From assembly GCA_037367405.1 (NCBI GenBank), contig JAZKJV010009621.1, positions 511,501 to 575,500 on the forward strand: a DNA stretch of 64,000 nucleotides, read 5' to 3'. The notes below the pieces were generated by a model. It saw only the letters and a list, made by a program, of their open reading frames with translations, searched no databases and had not been told where the DNA came from. The stretch comes from Ottelia alismoides (lineage: Eukaryota > Streptophyta > Magnoliopsida > Alismatales > Hydrocharitaceae). Within the stretch, counting starts at the first letter, position 1, and every line of letters begins with the position of its first letter. Positions 24,201 to 29,832 of the stretch are shown one piece after another. Made by a program: the position numbers and the translations under genes.

Positions 24201-25270
24201 ATTGACCACTAATTAATTAAATAAATTCCGTCCTATAATTCGAGGTCACGCTGCATCAAGGTTCGACCAGAAAGTTACTCTCCAGTTTACTTGAAGTTAT
24301 GGAGAAATCCTGCCTAGTTGATTGGTATATTCTATCAACTGCAGAAATATCTAGAAGATCTAATTGCGGGTAGAGCTTATACATACGGAATCGTCGTGGC
24401 TATGTAAATACATGTTGTGTGGACTTTCAGATTCTCGAGAGTTTAGTCATCTTCCCCTGCTAACTTCATGATTTTAAATGACCACTTTCAAGTACGTTGC
24501 TTCACAACTAAAGATCAGCGGCCCACTTGGATGTACGCAGGTTCAAGAGTCCAACTAGTATGTTCTGTTCGAAACCCAAAATATCTTAACAAACGCTGCT
24601 ATTACACAATAATTTGCATCACCAGCTTAATCAGATGGTTCGAAATCATGCCCTGAAAAGAAAAGCTCAATAAAACTCAAACTGCAGCTCTCTTGAAGCC
24701 CTTCAAGATCTATGAAAATAGCTACCAAAATAGCAGAGCTGAGATCCTGCTAACACCAATATGCATCGAGCCGTCAAGTCTCTGCCCTCCGGATTTCGAT
24801 GTTCAGCCACAAATTCACACTCCATCAGCCAGTGCCATAATTACCCATCCTCCTCCCATCTTCCAACCTGCTCGCCCTACTGGAAACATCACCATGATCC
24901 TCACACCGGCTTCAAATTCACCCCGCACATCCGTGTAAACGCAGACGCATACGACCACACTAGCAACCGTCGAAGGTCCCTCCTGTCCGGCGTCGCAAAC
25001 ACACCAGGGAGATCCACGTCCAAATCCTCTAACGATAGCCACTCCACTCGCCAAAAAAAATCCAAAGCAAAACAATTAACCAACACAGACCACACCAGAT
25101 CGAATCGCACACGACACTGGTCACCAGATCAAAAGCCTGCGATACCTCGCGAGGGCGGGGACCTTCTGGCGCTTGGGCTCGGGCGCCATCTCCTGGAGCT
25201 CCGCCGGGTCTAGCCCGCGCTTCTCCACCACGGCGCCGGGCTCCGCTGCGAACCGGCTCGGCCTGTGCAT
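5703..25270 (-). CDS. CBP60: CBP60-family calmodulin-binding protein, 8 exons, 624 aa
   Basis: Plant-specific calmodulin-binding transcription regulator of the CBP60 family, acting in the nucleus; members link calcium signals to salicylic-acid and immune gene expression or growth. Coding exons on the minus strand are 25146-25270, 19335-19410, 18646-18704, 17006-17499, 16760-16920, 16328-16531, 15607-15844 and 5703-6220. All introns are GT-AG and the frame stays open to TAA at 5703-5705. Residues about 1-87 are the N-terminal segment, ending in the conserved '[20 protein letters not shown]'. Residues 88-305 are the conserved core ('[14 protein letters not shown]', 'KDHRGELYKKHYPP'), and 306-400 contain '[18 protein letters not shown]' and 'LVKKAYDNW'. 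The last 37 residues hold the basic amphipathic helix '[20 protein letters not shown]', the C-terminal calmodulin-binding site of CBP60a-f-type members; CBP60g binds at its N terminus. Length is normal for the family. Introns 1 (5.7 kb) and 7 (9.4 kb) are full of transposons. Confidence 0.92.
6488..6705. repeat. Foldback element in CBP60 intron 7
   Basis: Left arm TATCAGTTGTGCC, then TTCTTACAAAATTCACAGTT; right arm AACTGTGATTTTTAAGAATG, then GACACAACTGATAT. It also contains internal direct copies of the 'ACAACTGATA' motif. Similar motifs recur at 5205-5275 and weakly at 63100-63235. Superfamily not assigned. Confidence 0.6.
6706..7689. other. Intron 7 sequence, nothing recognised
   Basis: 6706-7440 is ordinary A/T-rich intron sequence with pyrimidine-rich stretches (7200-7435). 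7441-7689 is GC-richer and open on the minus strand for about 65-94 codons, resembling neither a known domain nor its surroundings. It abuts an LTR fragment and may be internal sequence of that retroelement. Confidence 0.4.
7690..7865 (-). mobile_element. LTR fragment, family L1 (third copy)
   Basis: On the minus strand it begins TGTTGGAGTATATGCGTCAG at 7865 and matches the first half of the LTR at 14553-14878 (GGGACTAAAC, TGGATGTGGTAAATAGATCC, TCTTATATAGCC). No partner LTR nearby. Confidence 0.6.
7866..8252. other. Intron 7 sequence, nothing recognised
   Basis: A C-homopolymer at 7909-7919 is the only feature. No coding or transposon signature seen. Confidence 0.4.
8261..8485. mobile_element. 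hAT-like non-autonomous element made of CGATAT repeats
   Basis: 225 bp with perfect 9-bp inverted ends CATGGAAGG / CCTTCCATG and 8-bp target duplications ATACAAAT at 8253-8260 and 8486-8493. An 8-bp duplication is the hAT-superfamily signature; if the outer G is counted the repeat is 9 bp, as in Mutator. The interior is almost wholly CGATAT/CGATATATCG/CGCCGATATATCG units facing each other, leaving a small unique centre (about 8356-8395). No coding capacity. Confidence 0.7.
8745..8831 (-). mobile_element. Start of copia 3' LTR (fragment)
   Basis: Minus strand starts TGTTAGAATTATTTTTAGTC at 8831 next to a polypurine tract and contains GTAACCCCTCGAGGGTACC. The same LTR start recurs at 15154-15059. 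The rest of the LTR has not been traced. Confidence 0.6.
8832..8848 (-). other. Copia polypurine tract
   Basis: Minus-strand CCAACTTGAGGGGGGT immediately before the TGTTAGAA LTR start, the usual plus-strand priming site of a copia element. Confidence 0.65.
8849..10275 (-). pseudogene. Decayed copia pol (RT and RNase H) in intron 7
   Basis: Minus strand, 3' half of a Ty1/copia polyprotein. 10252-10070 gives '[18 protein letters not shown]' and '[19 protein letters not shown]', the RT boxes. 9990-9960 gives '[13 protein letters not shown]', replacing YVDDxL. 9700-9381 gives '[13 protein letters not shown]', '[14 protein letters not shown]' and '[20 protein letters not shown]'. 9270-8850 is the decayed RNase H end. 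Stops, frame changes and an insertion at 9732-9933 break it. The 5' half is cut off where the LINE begins at about 10276. Confidence 0.8.
9732..9933. mobile_element. CGAAAT-repeat insertion inside copia pol
   Basis: About 200 bp interrupting the copia frame, bounded by GGCCTCAAAT and ATTTGGGGCC (one mismatch as inverted ends). It consists largely of CGAAAT/CGAAATT/TCGATATC motifs in both orientations, the same style as the element at 8261-8485. No clear target duplication, so its class is uncertain. Confidence 0.45.
10276..13900 (-). pseudogene. Truncated L1-type LINE inserted in copia
   Basis: Non-LTR retrotransposon on the minus strand, 5' truncated (no endonuclease domain seen). From upstream: linker '[20 protein letters not shown]', then '[13 protein letters not shown]'. 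RT follows: '[20 protein letters not shown]', '[17 protein letters not shown]', 'KVDFSKAYD', '[19 protein letters not shown]'. The C-terminal part has '[20 protein letters not shown]' and 'SVRKAYHAL', then '[17 protein letters not shown]', the RVT zinc-binding region. The FADD box is not intact and the frame is broken often. A T-run at 10276-10283 (poly-A on the minus strand) joins directly to copia sequence, indicating insertion there. It contains a 683-bp tandem duplication. Confidence 0.8.
12432..13803 (-). repeat. 683-bp tandem duplication within the LINE
   Basis: 12432-13114 and 13115-13803 are two diverged copies in direct orientation. Each starts CCAAAATTTCCCTCTAT and ends AAGAGGTAA, and each contains the 'GPDGFPVFF' and 'QWLKE' coding blocks. 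The copies differ by scattered substitutions and short indels. Confidence 0.8.
13901..14540. other. Probable leader of an LTR element, with 13901-13960 flank
   Basis: Lies between the LINE and the primer-binding site at 14541. 13968-14380 is GC-rich, reading as open but unrecognised protein in two frames. 14380-14540 is A/T-rich and contains AAACCCTAAACCCC. Position suggests untranslated leader of the minus-strand element whose LTR is at 14553. Confidence 0.35.
14541..14552 (-). other. Primer-binding site (initiator Met tRNA)
   Basis: TGGTATCAGAGC on the minus strand directly follows the LTR end TTCTAACA. It is the standard plant tRNA-iMet primer site. Confidence 0.8.
14553..14878 (-). mobile_element. 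5' LTR of family L1 retroelement (326 bp)
   Basis: Minus strand TGTTGGAGTATTTGG to TTCTAACA, followed by a Met-tRNA primer site. Contains a TATATATAG box-like stretch near 14745. The matching 3' LTR is not found as a full copy; partial copies are at 14879-15058 and 7690-7865. Confidence 0.75.
14879..15058 (-). mobile_element. Partial L1-family LTR, tandem to the previous one
   Basis: Minus strand starts TGTTGGAGTATATGCATCAT at 15058 and covers about the first 180 bp of the LTR (GGATCCTTCCAGGGTCC, CTTATATAGCC). It abuts the complete LTR in the same orientation. Confidence 0.65.
15059..15154 (-). mobile_element. Start of copia LTR (fragment)
   Basis: Minus strand TGTTAGAATTATGGTTACTC, with GTAACCCCTCGAGGATACC. 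It matches the LTR start at 8745-8831 closely, so it is probably the 5' LTR of the copia element cut by the L1-family LTRs. Confidence 0.6.
15155..15606. other. Intron 7 sequence next to exon 7
   Basis: A/T-rich intron sequence without recognisable transposon or coding features. Confidence 0.5.
15607..15844 (-). CDS. CBP60: CBP60 exon 7
   Basis: 79 codons: '[20 protein letters not shown]' then a less conserved Ser/Asn/Gln-rich stretch ending 'NFISGG'. Acceptor TTCTTAG|GTATTT; donor TGGAG|GTACCT. The following intron is 9.4 kb. Confidence 0.9.
16328..16531 (-). CDS. CBP60: CBP60 exon 6
   Basis: 68 codons in phase 0: '[20 protein letters not shown]' through '[19 protein letters not shown]' to DNQK. 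Acceptor CTCTTAG|ATTCTG; donor AAAAG|GTTTTT. Confidence 0.92.
16760..16920 (-). CDS. CBP60: CBP60 exon 5
   Basis: Follows an 85-bp intron, the only compact one. Acceptor TGCTCAG|TGTATA; reads '[20 protein letters not shown]', then '[20 protein letters not shown]', to KLRT. Donor AGAACT|GTGAGA. Confidence 0.9.
17006..17499 (-). CDS. CBP60: CBP60 exon 4 (core domain)
   Basis: Longest core exon, 164 codons. It runs from '[15 protein letters not shown]' through '[20 protein letters not shown]' and '[20 protein letters not shown]' to '[10 protein letters not shown]'. Acceptor GTACAG|GTCGTC; donor GAAT|GTAAGT matches the splice consensus perfectly. Confidence 0.92.
18093..18302 (-). other. Coding-like fragment in CBP60 intron 3
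   Basis: Minus-strand open stretch of 69 codons, complex in composition ('[18 protein letters not shown]', '[19 protein letters not shown]') and unlike the A/T-rich intron around it. It does not belong to CBP60 and I do not recognise a family. It could be a captured or retroposed gene piece, or chance. A short imperfect tandem repeat (GGAAAGATGATAGACCATCA and GGAAAGATGGTTGACCATCA) sits at its 3' end. Confidence 0.3.
18646..18704 (-). CDS. CBP60: CBP60 exon 3
   Basis: Acceptor GTTCAG|GTTAGT, reads '[19 protein letters not shown]', donor GGAAG|GTGGGG. Too short to appear as an ORF; recognised by family sequence and phase. Confidence 0.88.
19335..19410 (-). CDS. CBP60: CBP60 exon 2
   Basis: Acceptor CTGCAG|TGTAATT; completes a Ser codon and reads '[20 protein letters not shown]' then ILRRV, a family hallmark. 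Donor AGAGTG|GTATGG. Confidence 0.9.
19411..20081. other. CBP60 intron 1, 3' part
   Basis: Ordinary A/T-rich intron; no gene or clear transposon recognised. Confidence 0.5.
20090..20847. mobile_element. hAT-like non-autonomous element with GGCTCGA arrays
   Basis: 758 bp bounded by perfect 8-bp target duplications TATAAAAG (20082-20089 and 20848-20855), the hAT signature. Inverted ends are TAGGGTTGGCTATTGAG and CTCGATAGCCCACCCTA. Both subterminal zones (about 20108-20270 and 20625-20835) are dense in GGCTCGA, CTCGGGC and CGAGCC motifs in both orientations. The centre (20270-20620) is A/T-rich and includes a tRNA-like stretch. No transposase ORF. Confidence 0.75.
20515..20580 (+). other. tRNA-like stretch inside the hAT-like element
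   Basis: TAGTGACCTACTGGTAAGG resembles a pol III A box, and GAGTTCGAACCCG, 32 bp further on, is close to the B box consensus GGTTCGANNCC. It cannot be folded into a full tRNA by eye. It could be the head of a SINE or a coincidence. Confidence 0.3.
20856..21637. other. CBP60 intron 1 sequence, nothing recognised
   Basis: A/T-rich intron. No coding or transposon features seen. Confidence 0.45.
21661..21744 (+). mobile_element. 84-bp retroposed insertion with long target duplication
   Basis: Flanked by identical copies of AAGACAGACATCAGAACTA (the full repeat is about 23-25 bp: 21636-21660 and 21743-21767). The insert ends in a run of ten A at 21735-21744. A poly-A tail plus a long direct repeat is the footprint of LINE-driven insertion, so this is a truncated SINE or similar. 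The body has no recognised source. Confidence 0.5.
21864..22373 (-). repeat. 3' LTR of the pol-less element
   Basis: 510 bp, close copy of the 5' LTR, preceded by the polypurine tract on the minus strand. Confidence 0.88.
22371..23738 (-). CDS. Proline-rich gag-like ORF of the pol-less LTR element
   Basis: 455 codons filling the whole interior. ATG at 23736-23738 lies two bases after the primer site, and the stop TGA is the first three bases of the 3' LTR. Residues 1-30 are basic ([18 protein letters not shown]). About 30-70 is predicted helical or coiled ('[18 protein letters not shown]', '[14 protein letters not shown]'). About 95-365 is rich in Pro, Ala and Ser. The last 90 residues are basic ('[19 protein letters not shown]', '[16 protein letters not shown]'). 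No CCHC knuckle or enzyme motif was seen. Position and charge suggest a Gag-type particle or nucleic-acid binding protein, as in the plant elements called TR-GAG, but I did not recognise homology to a known Gag domain. The antisense glycine/arginine-rich ORFs here are shadows. Confidence 0.6.
   Translation of the reverse strand: MAFRSSPRSNDPSRRSRRHHRSPEQTRRAISTIDASFKETEHMIRDLQNNVQSMFRYLMANVEAFCNAQSKPPPVEAAAASLDEEIIAGEDKTAAVQIVLEEKIEETVAVQEIPDLIPPSESIPLPLPAILAPPRPSQVTPLPSPVLAAVIPPLTAPPSSPANPETPTLLLISAAPSPTRFSSPPDLASRLLLLSSEPHLRQPCAPSPPNDHQPRAISSAPPSAPSAPFATPNLPPYPPAASLRTRLPPHPLSHPCLRLLLPRQPPSPPPLAIHRLPRIPILSPAPCALPCDPRLPATAPPCAAASPARMPEPHQPSSPRSRRSSQRHQIAAAASVSEMPCRPPAHKKKAPTLTGPRLTGLKSLEEGDWRISGKICKVKPPKTPICRKAKGNRNVRKIEGVRKLQRCPPIGKNYKRNIENDRIGGNGSHNSRMNSPTRIYVKQFVGRRIFKAEES
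23753..24258 (-). repeat. 5' LTR of the pol-less element
   Basis: 506 bp, A/T-rich, with TTTATATAGGAGAGATGG near 23973-23990 (orientation as on the plus strand). Followed on the minus strand by AT and the primer-binding site. Confidence 0.88.
24264..25145. other. CBP60 intron 1, 5' part
   Basis: Unique-looking sequence between the LTR element and exon 1; GC content rises towards the exon. No separate gene recognised. Confidence 0.5.
25146..25270 (-). CDS. CBP60: CBP60 exon 1 (start codon)
   Basis: ATG at 25268-25270 opens '[19 protein letters not shown]', continuing to '[10 protein letters not shown]', where family members have KR-rich PALAS. It ends in phase 2 at GCGAG|GTATCG. It is markedly GC-rich compared with later exons. 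An upstream in-frame ATG exists at 25649-25651, but the protein it would add is low-complexity and unlike the family, so the internal start is preferred. Confidence 0.85.
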
Positions 25271-25519
25271 CCTCCCGCGCCGGTTGAGAGCGCCGGATTC
25301 GCTGAGATCTTCGCGCCGATCGCACCACGATCCCCGATCGGGAAACCCTAGAAATCGCCCTCGGCGTCGGTGGTTGGCGATGGACGAAGGGAAGAGGAGA
25401 GAAGGGGAGTTACGGCTCTCTCTATTCGAGCTCCCCTTTTCTCTTCTAAAATCTCTAGAGAGGGAGCGAAGAGTCGTCGCGTGGTCGATGTGGGACTTGA
25501 GCTGTGAGCTGAGTGCAGG

Positions 25520-25558
<39 letters not shown>

Positions 25559-25680
25559 CAACTCTCTCTCCCATTCGCTGAGGGGCGATTTTGGAGGTGT
25601 GGGGGTAAATTTCGAGTTTAGATAGACTTGGAAATTTGTATCCGCACCCATCCTAAAATAGATATAGAATATAGATACTT
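25271..25680 (-). promoter_or_regulatory. CBP60: CBP60 5' UTR and core promoter region
   Basis: Upstream of the CBP60 ATG on the minus strand. Contains CTAGGGTTTCCC (telo-box like, 25338-25349) and a (GA)14 run on the minus strand (25523-25550), typical of plant 5' leaders. A TATATC/TCTATATT box-like stretch lies at about 25660-25675. Transcription start not visible. Confidence 0.45.
25523..25550. repeat. (CT)14 microsatellite in CBP60 leader
   Basis: Uninterrupted CT repeat about 250 bp upstream of the start codon; GA-rich on the gene's sense strand. Confidence 0.9.
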
Positions 25681-25854
25681 TAAAATCTTTAGATGTGCGA
25701 GAAGAGAGATGCCACGATCGTCCAGAAAAATGGATCTACGTCACCTTACATGCTTCGTTTATCCTATGAGGAGAAGTTTGGCTTTAAAGTCCAATTGGAA
25801 AATAGAGGATTACTCCATGCAAATGTTATTTTTCTATGTATCTATATATCAAGG

Positions 25855-26205
25855 GTAAAATGTGTATGCTTTCTTGGAGGAGCTGATTTAGTCCCTTCTT
25901 TCTTATTTTTTCATTTTTATTTTGAAAAATATTTGCATAGATTTTCGTAACTATATACATATATTATATCATCTAAGTTTTGTGTGAACAGCTTCCATCC
26001 AAACATTGTCAATTTCAACAATTCTACGATCGTTAAAAAATGTTTGTCTGGATGGAGATTGTACGAGTCTCTCTTTCACACGAAACTTGAGTGATATAAT
26101 ATAGAGATATAATGATGAAATCGATGGATTCATTTTTCAAAATGAAAAAATAGAATGGGGGGCAAGTTAGCTCCCCTTAGGGGACATACATTTTCCCATA
26201 TAAAT
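25855..26205. repeat. Inverted-repeat element, family copy F
   Basis: Ends AATGTGTATGC / GGGGACATACATTTTCCC, with GAGGAGCTGATT facing GTTAGCTCCCC. The core CTTCCATCCAAACATTG faces TGTCTGGATGGAGATTG. Same family as copies A-E near 2.1-4.7 kb but 21 kb away, beside the CBP60 promoter. Confidence 0.65.
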
Positions 26206-26841
26206 ATAGTTATTGAGTTATTTATAATTATACACAAAAAAACTTTATGGCTTTTTTAACTATATTTTATATAATTGTTATGAAGGAAATACATTTAGGT
26301 CAACACTTTAATGTGTAAATCGATATATATATATAACTACTATATATTTGAGTTGTTGTATAAAGAATTCCATCTATTATTCATATCTCATCTGAATCCC
26401 TTTTTACATACATGGTAGAAAATTTTTCATCAATCAATATATTTGTCCGGATTTGTACTTAAAAATCGATAAAGATGTAATATTACCTATATCTATATAT
26501 ATTATCCTACCATTTTCATCCTTGAATAGGTTGGTTATTGCACAAAGCAATAGAAAGAAGGATTTTTACATCAAGACTGTTCTCCAATATGACCCCTATT
26601 TATGTTATCCAATTTTACATCATAACCTAATTTTGTAATTAGGCCATGACCTAATAGTTTTCCTCTATACACTTTAGTACATTGTATTCATGACACTCTT
26701 GCACATAGAATATAGACATTTAAACTCTAAAACGAAAATTATAAACCCTAAATATTCATATATTTGCACGTGACATCTCTGTCATTCACATGTCATTCAC
26801 ATATATAGAGGAGAGGTAGAGGAAGATTAGGAGAGGGAGGA
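26206..26841. other. A/T-rich intergenic, nothing recognised
   Basis: No gene, RNA or element signature seen. Confidence 0.45.
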
Positions 26842-26983
26842 AGAGAAATAATGGAACGATTCTCAAATACAGAAAATCTACGAGTGAAATTGAAATTTTC
26901 TAACATATCCGATTAAAAGAGAAATAATGGCACGATTCTCAAATACAGTAAATCTACATGAGTGAAATTGAAATTTTCTAACA
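26842..26983. repeat. Two tandem copies of a ~65-bp unit
   Basis: 26842-26905 and 26918-26983 both read AGAGAAATAATGG, then ACGATTCTCAAATACAG, and end TTGAAATTTTCTAACA, separated by 12 bp. They lie next to the LTR-like segment at 26984. Confidence 0.8.
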
Positions 26984-27906
26984 GAGTAAAATTAACGAAC
27001 GAGGGTAAACCGTTGAGGATTGGATATCAAGGCTCTTTGTGAAAACTTTGATATCCAATTGATGTGCCGGATCGATGCGTAGGAGGTTGATAATTGTGAA
27101 TGGCAGTAAAGATAGATAATACACGAAGAAGAACAAATGCACCAAAGGAGATGATCCCTTTCTTGGATTAGCTCTTTTCTTACAACTAAAGAATATGGTA
27201 CAAGGATGAAAGCAACACCTTTGTGAGTTCTCGACGCCAAAGTGAAGAGCCCTCGGCTGTTGCGCAAAACACCCTACCAAGCAACCACAACACCGGAACA
27301 ATACACGAAGGAGAAGAACAAGGGAAAGGGAACACAACCCACTCTCTTCTCACGCACACCTCGCTGGCTATTGCTCGACTTGGATGTTCCTCAAAGAATG
27401 CACGTCATGCCATTTTATAGCCCCCGGTTGCACGTCCGTTTGCATTTGCATGGCCACGAATAAAGGCCAATTACTTAATGGCCTTTTACCATTTGCATGG
27501 CAATTGCTGTGCACGTCCGTTGCTTTTGCATGGCCATGAATAAAGGCCAATGACTTAATGGCCTTTTGATTGCACCATTTGCATGGCAATTACTATGCCC
27601 CTCTGAATGCACGTCCGTTTGCAAGGAATTTGGCTAATCACTAATGGCTCTTTGATTGCACGTCAATTTGCAATCTTCAATCCATACAGGTGCATGTAAG
27701 TCTGACCATGTGATTGCTTGGATGTGCAATCTCAAATTTGCACACGCGACACCATATTGGCGCCATCAAATGCTCATTGGAGGCATTCTGATTGATACCT
27801 CCTCCTCTGCACAGCGCACTCTCGACTATGTTGTTACGATGACACCTTGACGTTGTGGGAGGTGTCGAATACAACTAAGTGTGGATGAAGGCGACGGAAC
27901 CCAACA
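26984..27906 (-). mobile_element. LTR-like segment, possibly a solo LTR
   Basis: The minus strand starts TGTTGGGTTCCGTCGCC at 27906, a typical plant LTR start, and runs without coding capacity to about 26984. It contains tandem repeats (27429-27705). Left end and target duplication are not clear, so this is tentative. Confidence 0.35.
27429..27705. repeat. Degenerate ~80-100-bp tandem repeat
   Basis: Three units start TGCACGTCCGT at 27429, 27510 and 27608, with inner blocks GAATAAAGGCCAAT, TTAATGGCCTTTT and ATTTGCATGGCAATT. The third is diverged. Confidence 0.75.
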
Positions 27907-27951
27907 TAAACAAAGGTTAACGCGGGAGTATGCCGCGTATAATTAGTCGTT

Positions 27952-28322
27952 GTGTGTTTGGTTAGTGGGGTAAGGCAGGTTAAACAGGTAGAAGGTAATC
28001 CGTTTTTGGATTTTGATGTTTGGATAGAGGGTTAAACTGGGGGTGGGTTAGAAGTGGGTTTGAGGTGATATGATTGTATTGAAGTATGAAAAAGTAAGTA
28101 GTTATTGTGATTGTATTGAAGTTTGGAAAAGTGAGTAGAAGTGGAGTAGTTTACATTTTTTATATGATATGATGGTATAATATATTGTTTTTTGATAGGA
28201 TTGATGATGTAAAATTGATTTATTTAATTTTAAAAAAAAGAATAAAGTGGGGCCCACATGAGAAAGAGAGAGGGTGGGTTAAGGGGGTAAACTCCCGAGA
28301 GTTTAACCCCTTACCGAACGGT
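27952..28322. mobile_element. Short inverted-end DNA element (MITE)
   Basis: Left end GTTTGGTTAGTGGGGTAA and right end TTAACCCCTTACCGAAC are near inverse copies; the inner flank contains GGTTAAAC and GTTTAACC blocks. No ORF. Ends of the GTTTGGTT type are common in plant DNA transposons; superfamily not decided because no clear target duplication was found. Confidence 0.5.
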
Positions 28323-28991
28323 ACCTATAAGATTGTTTGGGTGTAGATATGCAGTTCAACAATGTCGACATGAAATATGAAAGTATACGAGGGTATCTGG
28401 TTAAAGTTTCCTACAAAGTATCAATTATTGGATTTATGTTTGATTGGATTAACTCAAGAAGTGGTCAGATTAGTGAAGAGTACCAACAAAGTTAGGATGT
28501 AAGAAGGAATATCTATCCAGAGGGATGGGATGCATAATGAAATTATGAAAGTATAATTGAAAGTTTTTACCTCCATAAGCCTATGTATGTTCAAAACCAT
28601 AAAACTTTGGATAGTGATTTCCGTATACATGTAGGCTACTCGTTATTTTCCTCCACCAGCCTACTAATCATATCAATTGATTAATCAAACAAGGTATACC
28701 CTCGTTTCCCCATCTCCTGTTCTCGTCTAAGCTAACTTATGTGTAAACGGAAGTCACTATAATTTAGAATTATGTCCGCATGCAATTAGAAAAGTTTCGA
28801 AGGACATGGGTGTAAAATTTTCTAAAAATATCGAAGACATGTGTTTACATCTGTATCCAACCAATCAAAATGTTTTTGTCGTATCCTGACACTGTGATAG
28901 GCCCATGTGAGTTCCAATTTTGCTGGGGTCACTTGTACTCGTTAGATGCAACCGTATGTACATATATACGTAGAAATGAGGATGTGTATCT
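28323..28991. other. Intergenic, nothing recognised
   Basis: No gene or element signature seen. Confidence 0.45.
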
Positions 28992-29000
28992 TTTCATATT

Positions 29001-29304
29001 GGGTAAATTATAATTTGGGTCTCCATTTATGGGTCCGATCACAGAATGGGTCTCGATCTTTAAATTGTAACGATTCGGGTTCCATGACTATTTTAGGAAA
29101 TGGAAACTTTGATGTGCATGACGAATATGCCCTTGATGAGAAGGGAATGGGGATTGGGTTCCAACTTTTAAACAAGGGTATACTCATCATTAGCCTCAAA
29201 AAGTTCCTTACATTAATGATCCTGAGATCGAATTGTTACAATTTAAAGATCGGAACCCATTCTGGATCGGACCCATAGATGAGGGCCCAAATTATAGTTT
29301 ACCC
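29001..29304. mobile_element. Mutator-like MITE with 9-bp target duplication
   Basis: 304 bp with long inverted ends of about 90 bp, starting GGGTAAATTATAATTTGGG and ending CCCAAATTATAGTTTACCC. It is flanked by perfect 9-bp repeats TTTCATATT at 28992-29000 and 29305-29313. The ORFs in it are the inverted arms, not genes. Confidence 0.85.
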
Positions 29305-29832
29305 TTTCATATTCATGTATCTCTTCGGAAATATGAGTTGGATACAGAAATTTTAAAGGGATATTTACACCCATAACCCTGAGTAATTCCGCAATAACAA
29401 TCATAACCCTGTATACTTGCGAATTACATAAGAAATCCCGAGTAATGCTTAACTCTTACATGGCATAACCCCGTGTTATATTCCATTTGACATAGATGTT
29501 ATGTTTGACGGTTTCCGTTTGGAAAGACAAAATTGCCCCTAAATTCATTGTTATTTACAATAGATGCCATCCTCTTCCTGAGGGAGCAGCTCGTCGCTGC
29601 CCCCCACCCCACCCCTGGAGCAGCTCCTCTCTCCCTCTCGTTGCCGCCGAGCCCTCCCCTCCCTGCTCGAAACGTCCGTCCGAGCAGCCCCTGCCATCGA
29701 GCCTTCTCTCGTTCGAAGTAGTCCCCCTCCCGTCGCTCGTCGTCTGCCTCGGGCTCGTCCCCTATCTTGAAACTTCGTAGCCACCCCTCCCCGCCGCTCG
29801 TCCTCTGTGTCGAGCCCTCCCCCCCCCCCCCC

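Larger units (their letters stand above)
21864..24258 (-). mobile_element. Intact LTR retrotransposon without pol (2,395 bp)
   Basis: Complete element on the minus strand in CBP60 intron 1. LTRs of 506 and 510 bp (23753-24258 and 21864-22373), both TGATGC...GCATCA on the minus strand, are flanked by 5-bp target duplications AGGTT (21859-21863, 24259-24263). Met-tRNA primer site TGGTATCAGAGC is at 23740-23751. Polypurine tract AAGCGGAGGAGAGT (22374-22387) precedes the 3' LTR. By eye the LTRs differ at about nine positions and one 4-nt indel (about 2%), so insertion is recent. The 1.38-kb interior is GC-rich and holds a single ORF; no protease, RT or integrase. Confidence 0.88.

Noticed and set aside
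25271..25651. Upstream in-frame ATG extending CBP60 by 127 residues
   Set aside because: The extension is Arg/Glu/Ser low-complexity derived from the GA repeat and unlike any CBP60 N terminus; it is leader sequence.
27429..27705. CRISPR-like spaced repeats
   Set aside because: Repeat units are long and unequal, spacers are not unique, and this is a plant nuclear sequence; a degenerate tandem repeat explains it.
28946..29278. 110-codon ORF
   Set aside because: Falls on the inverted arms of the Mutator MITE.
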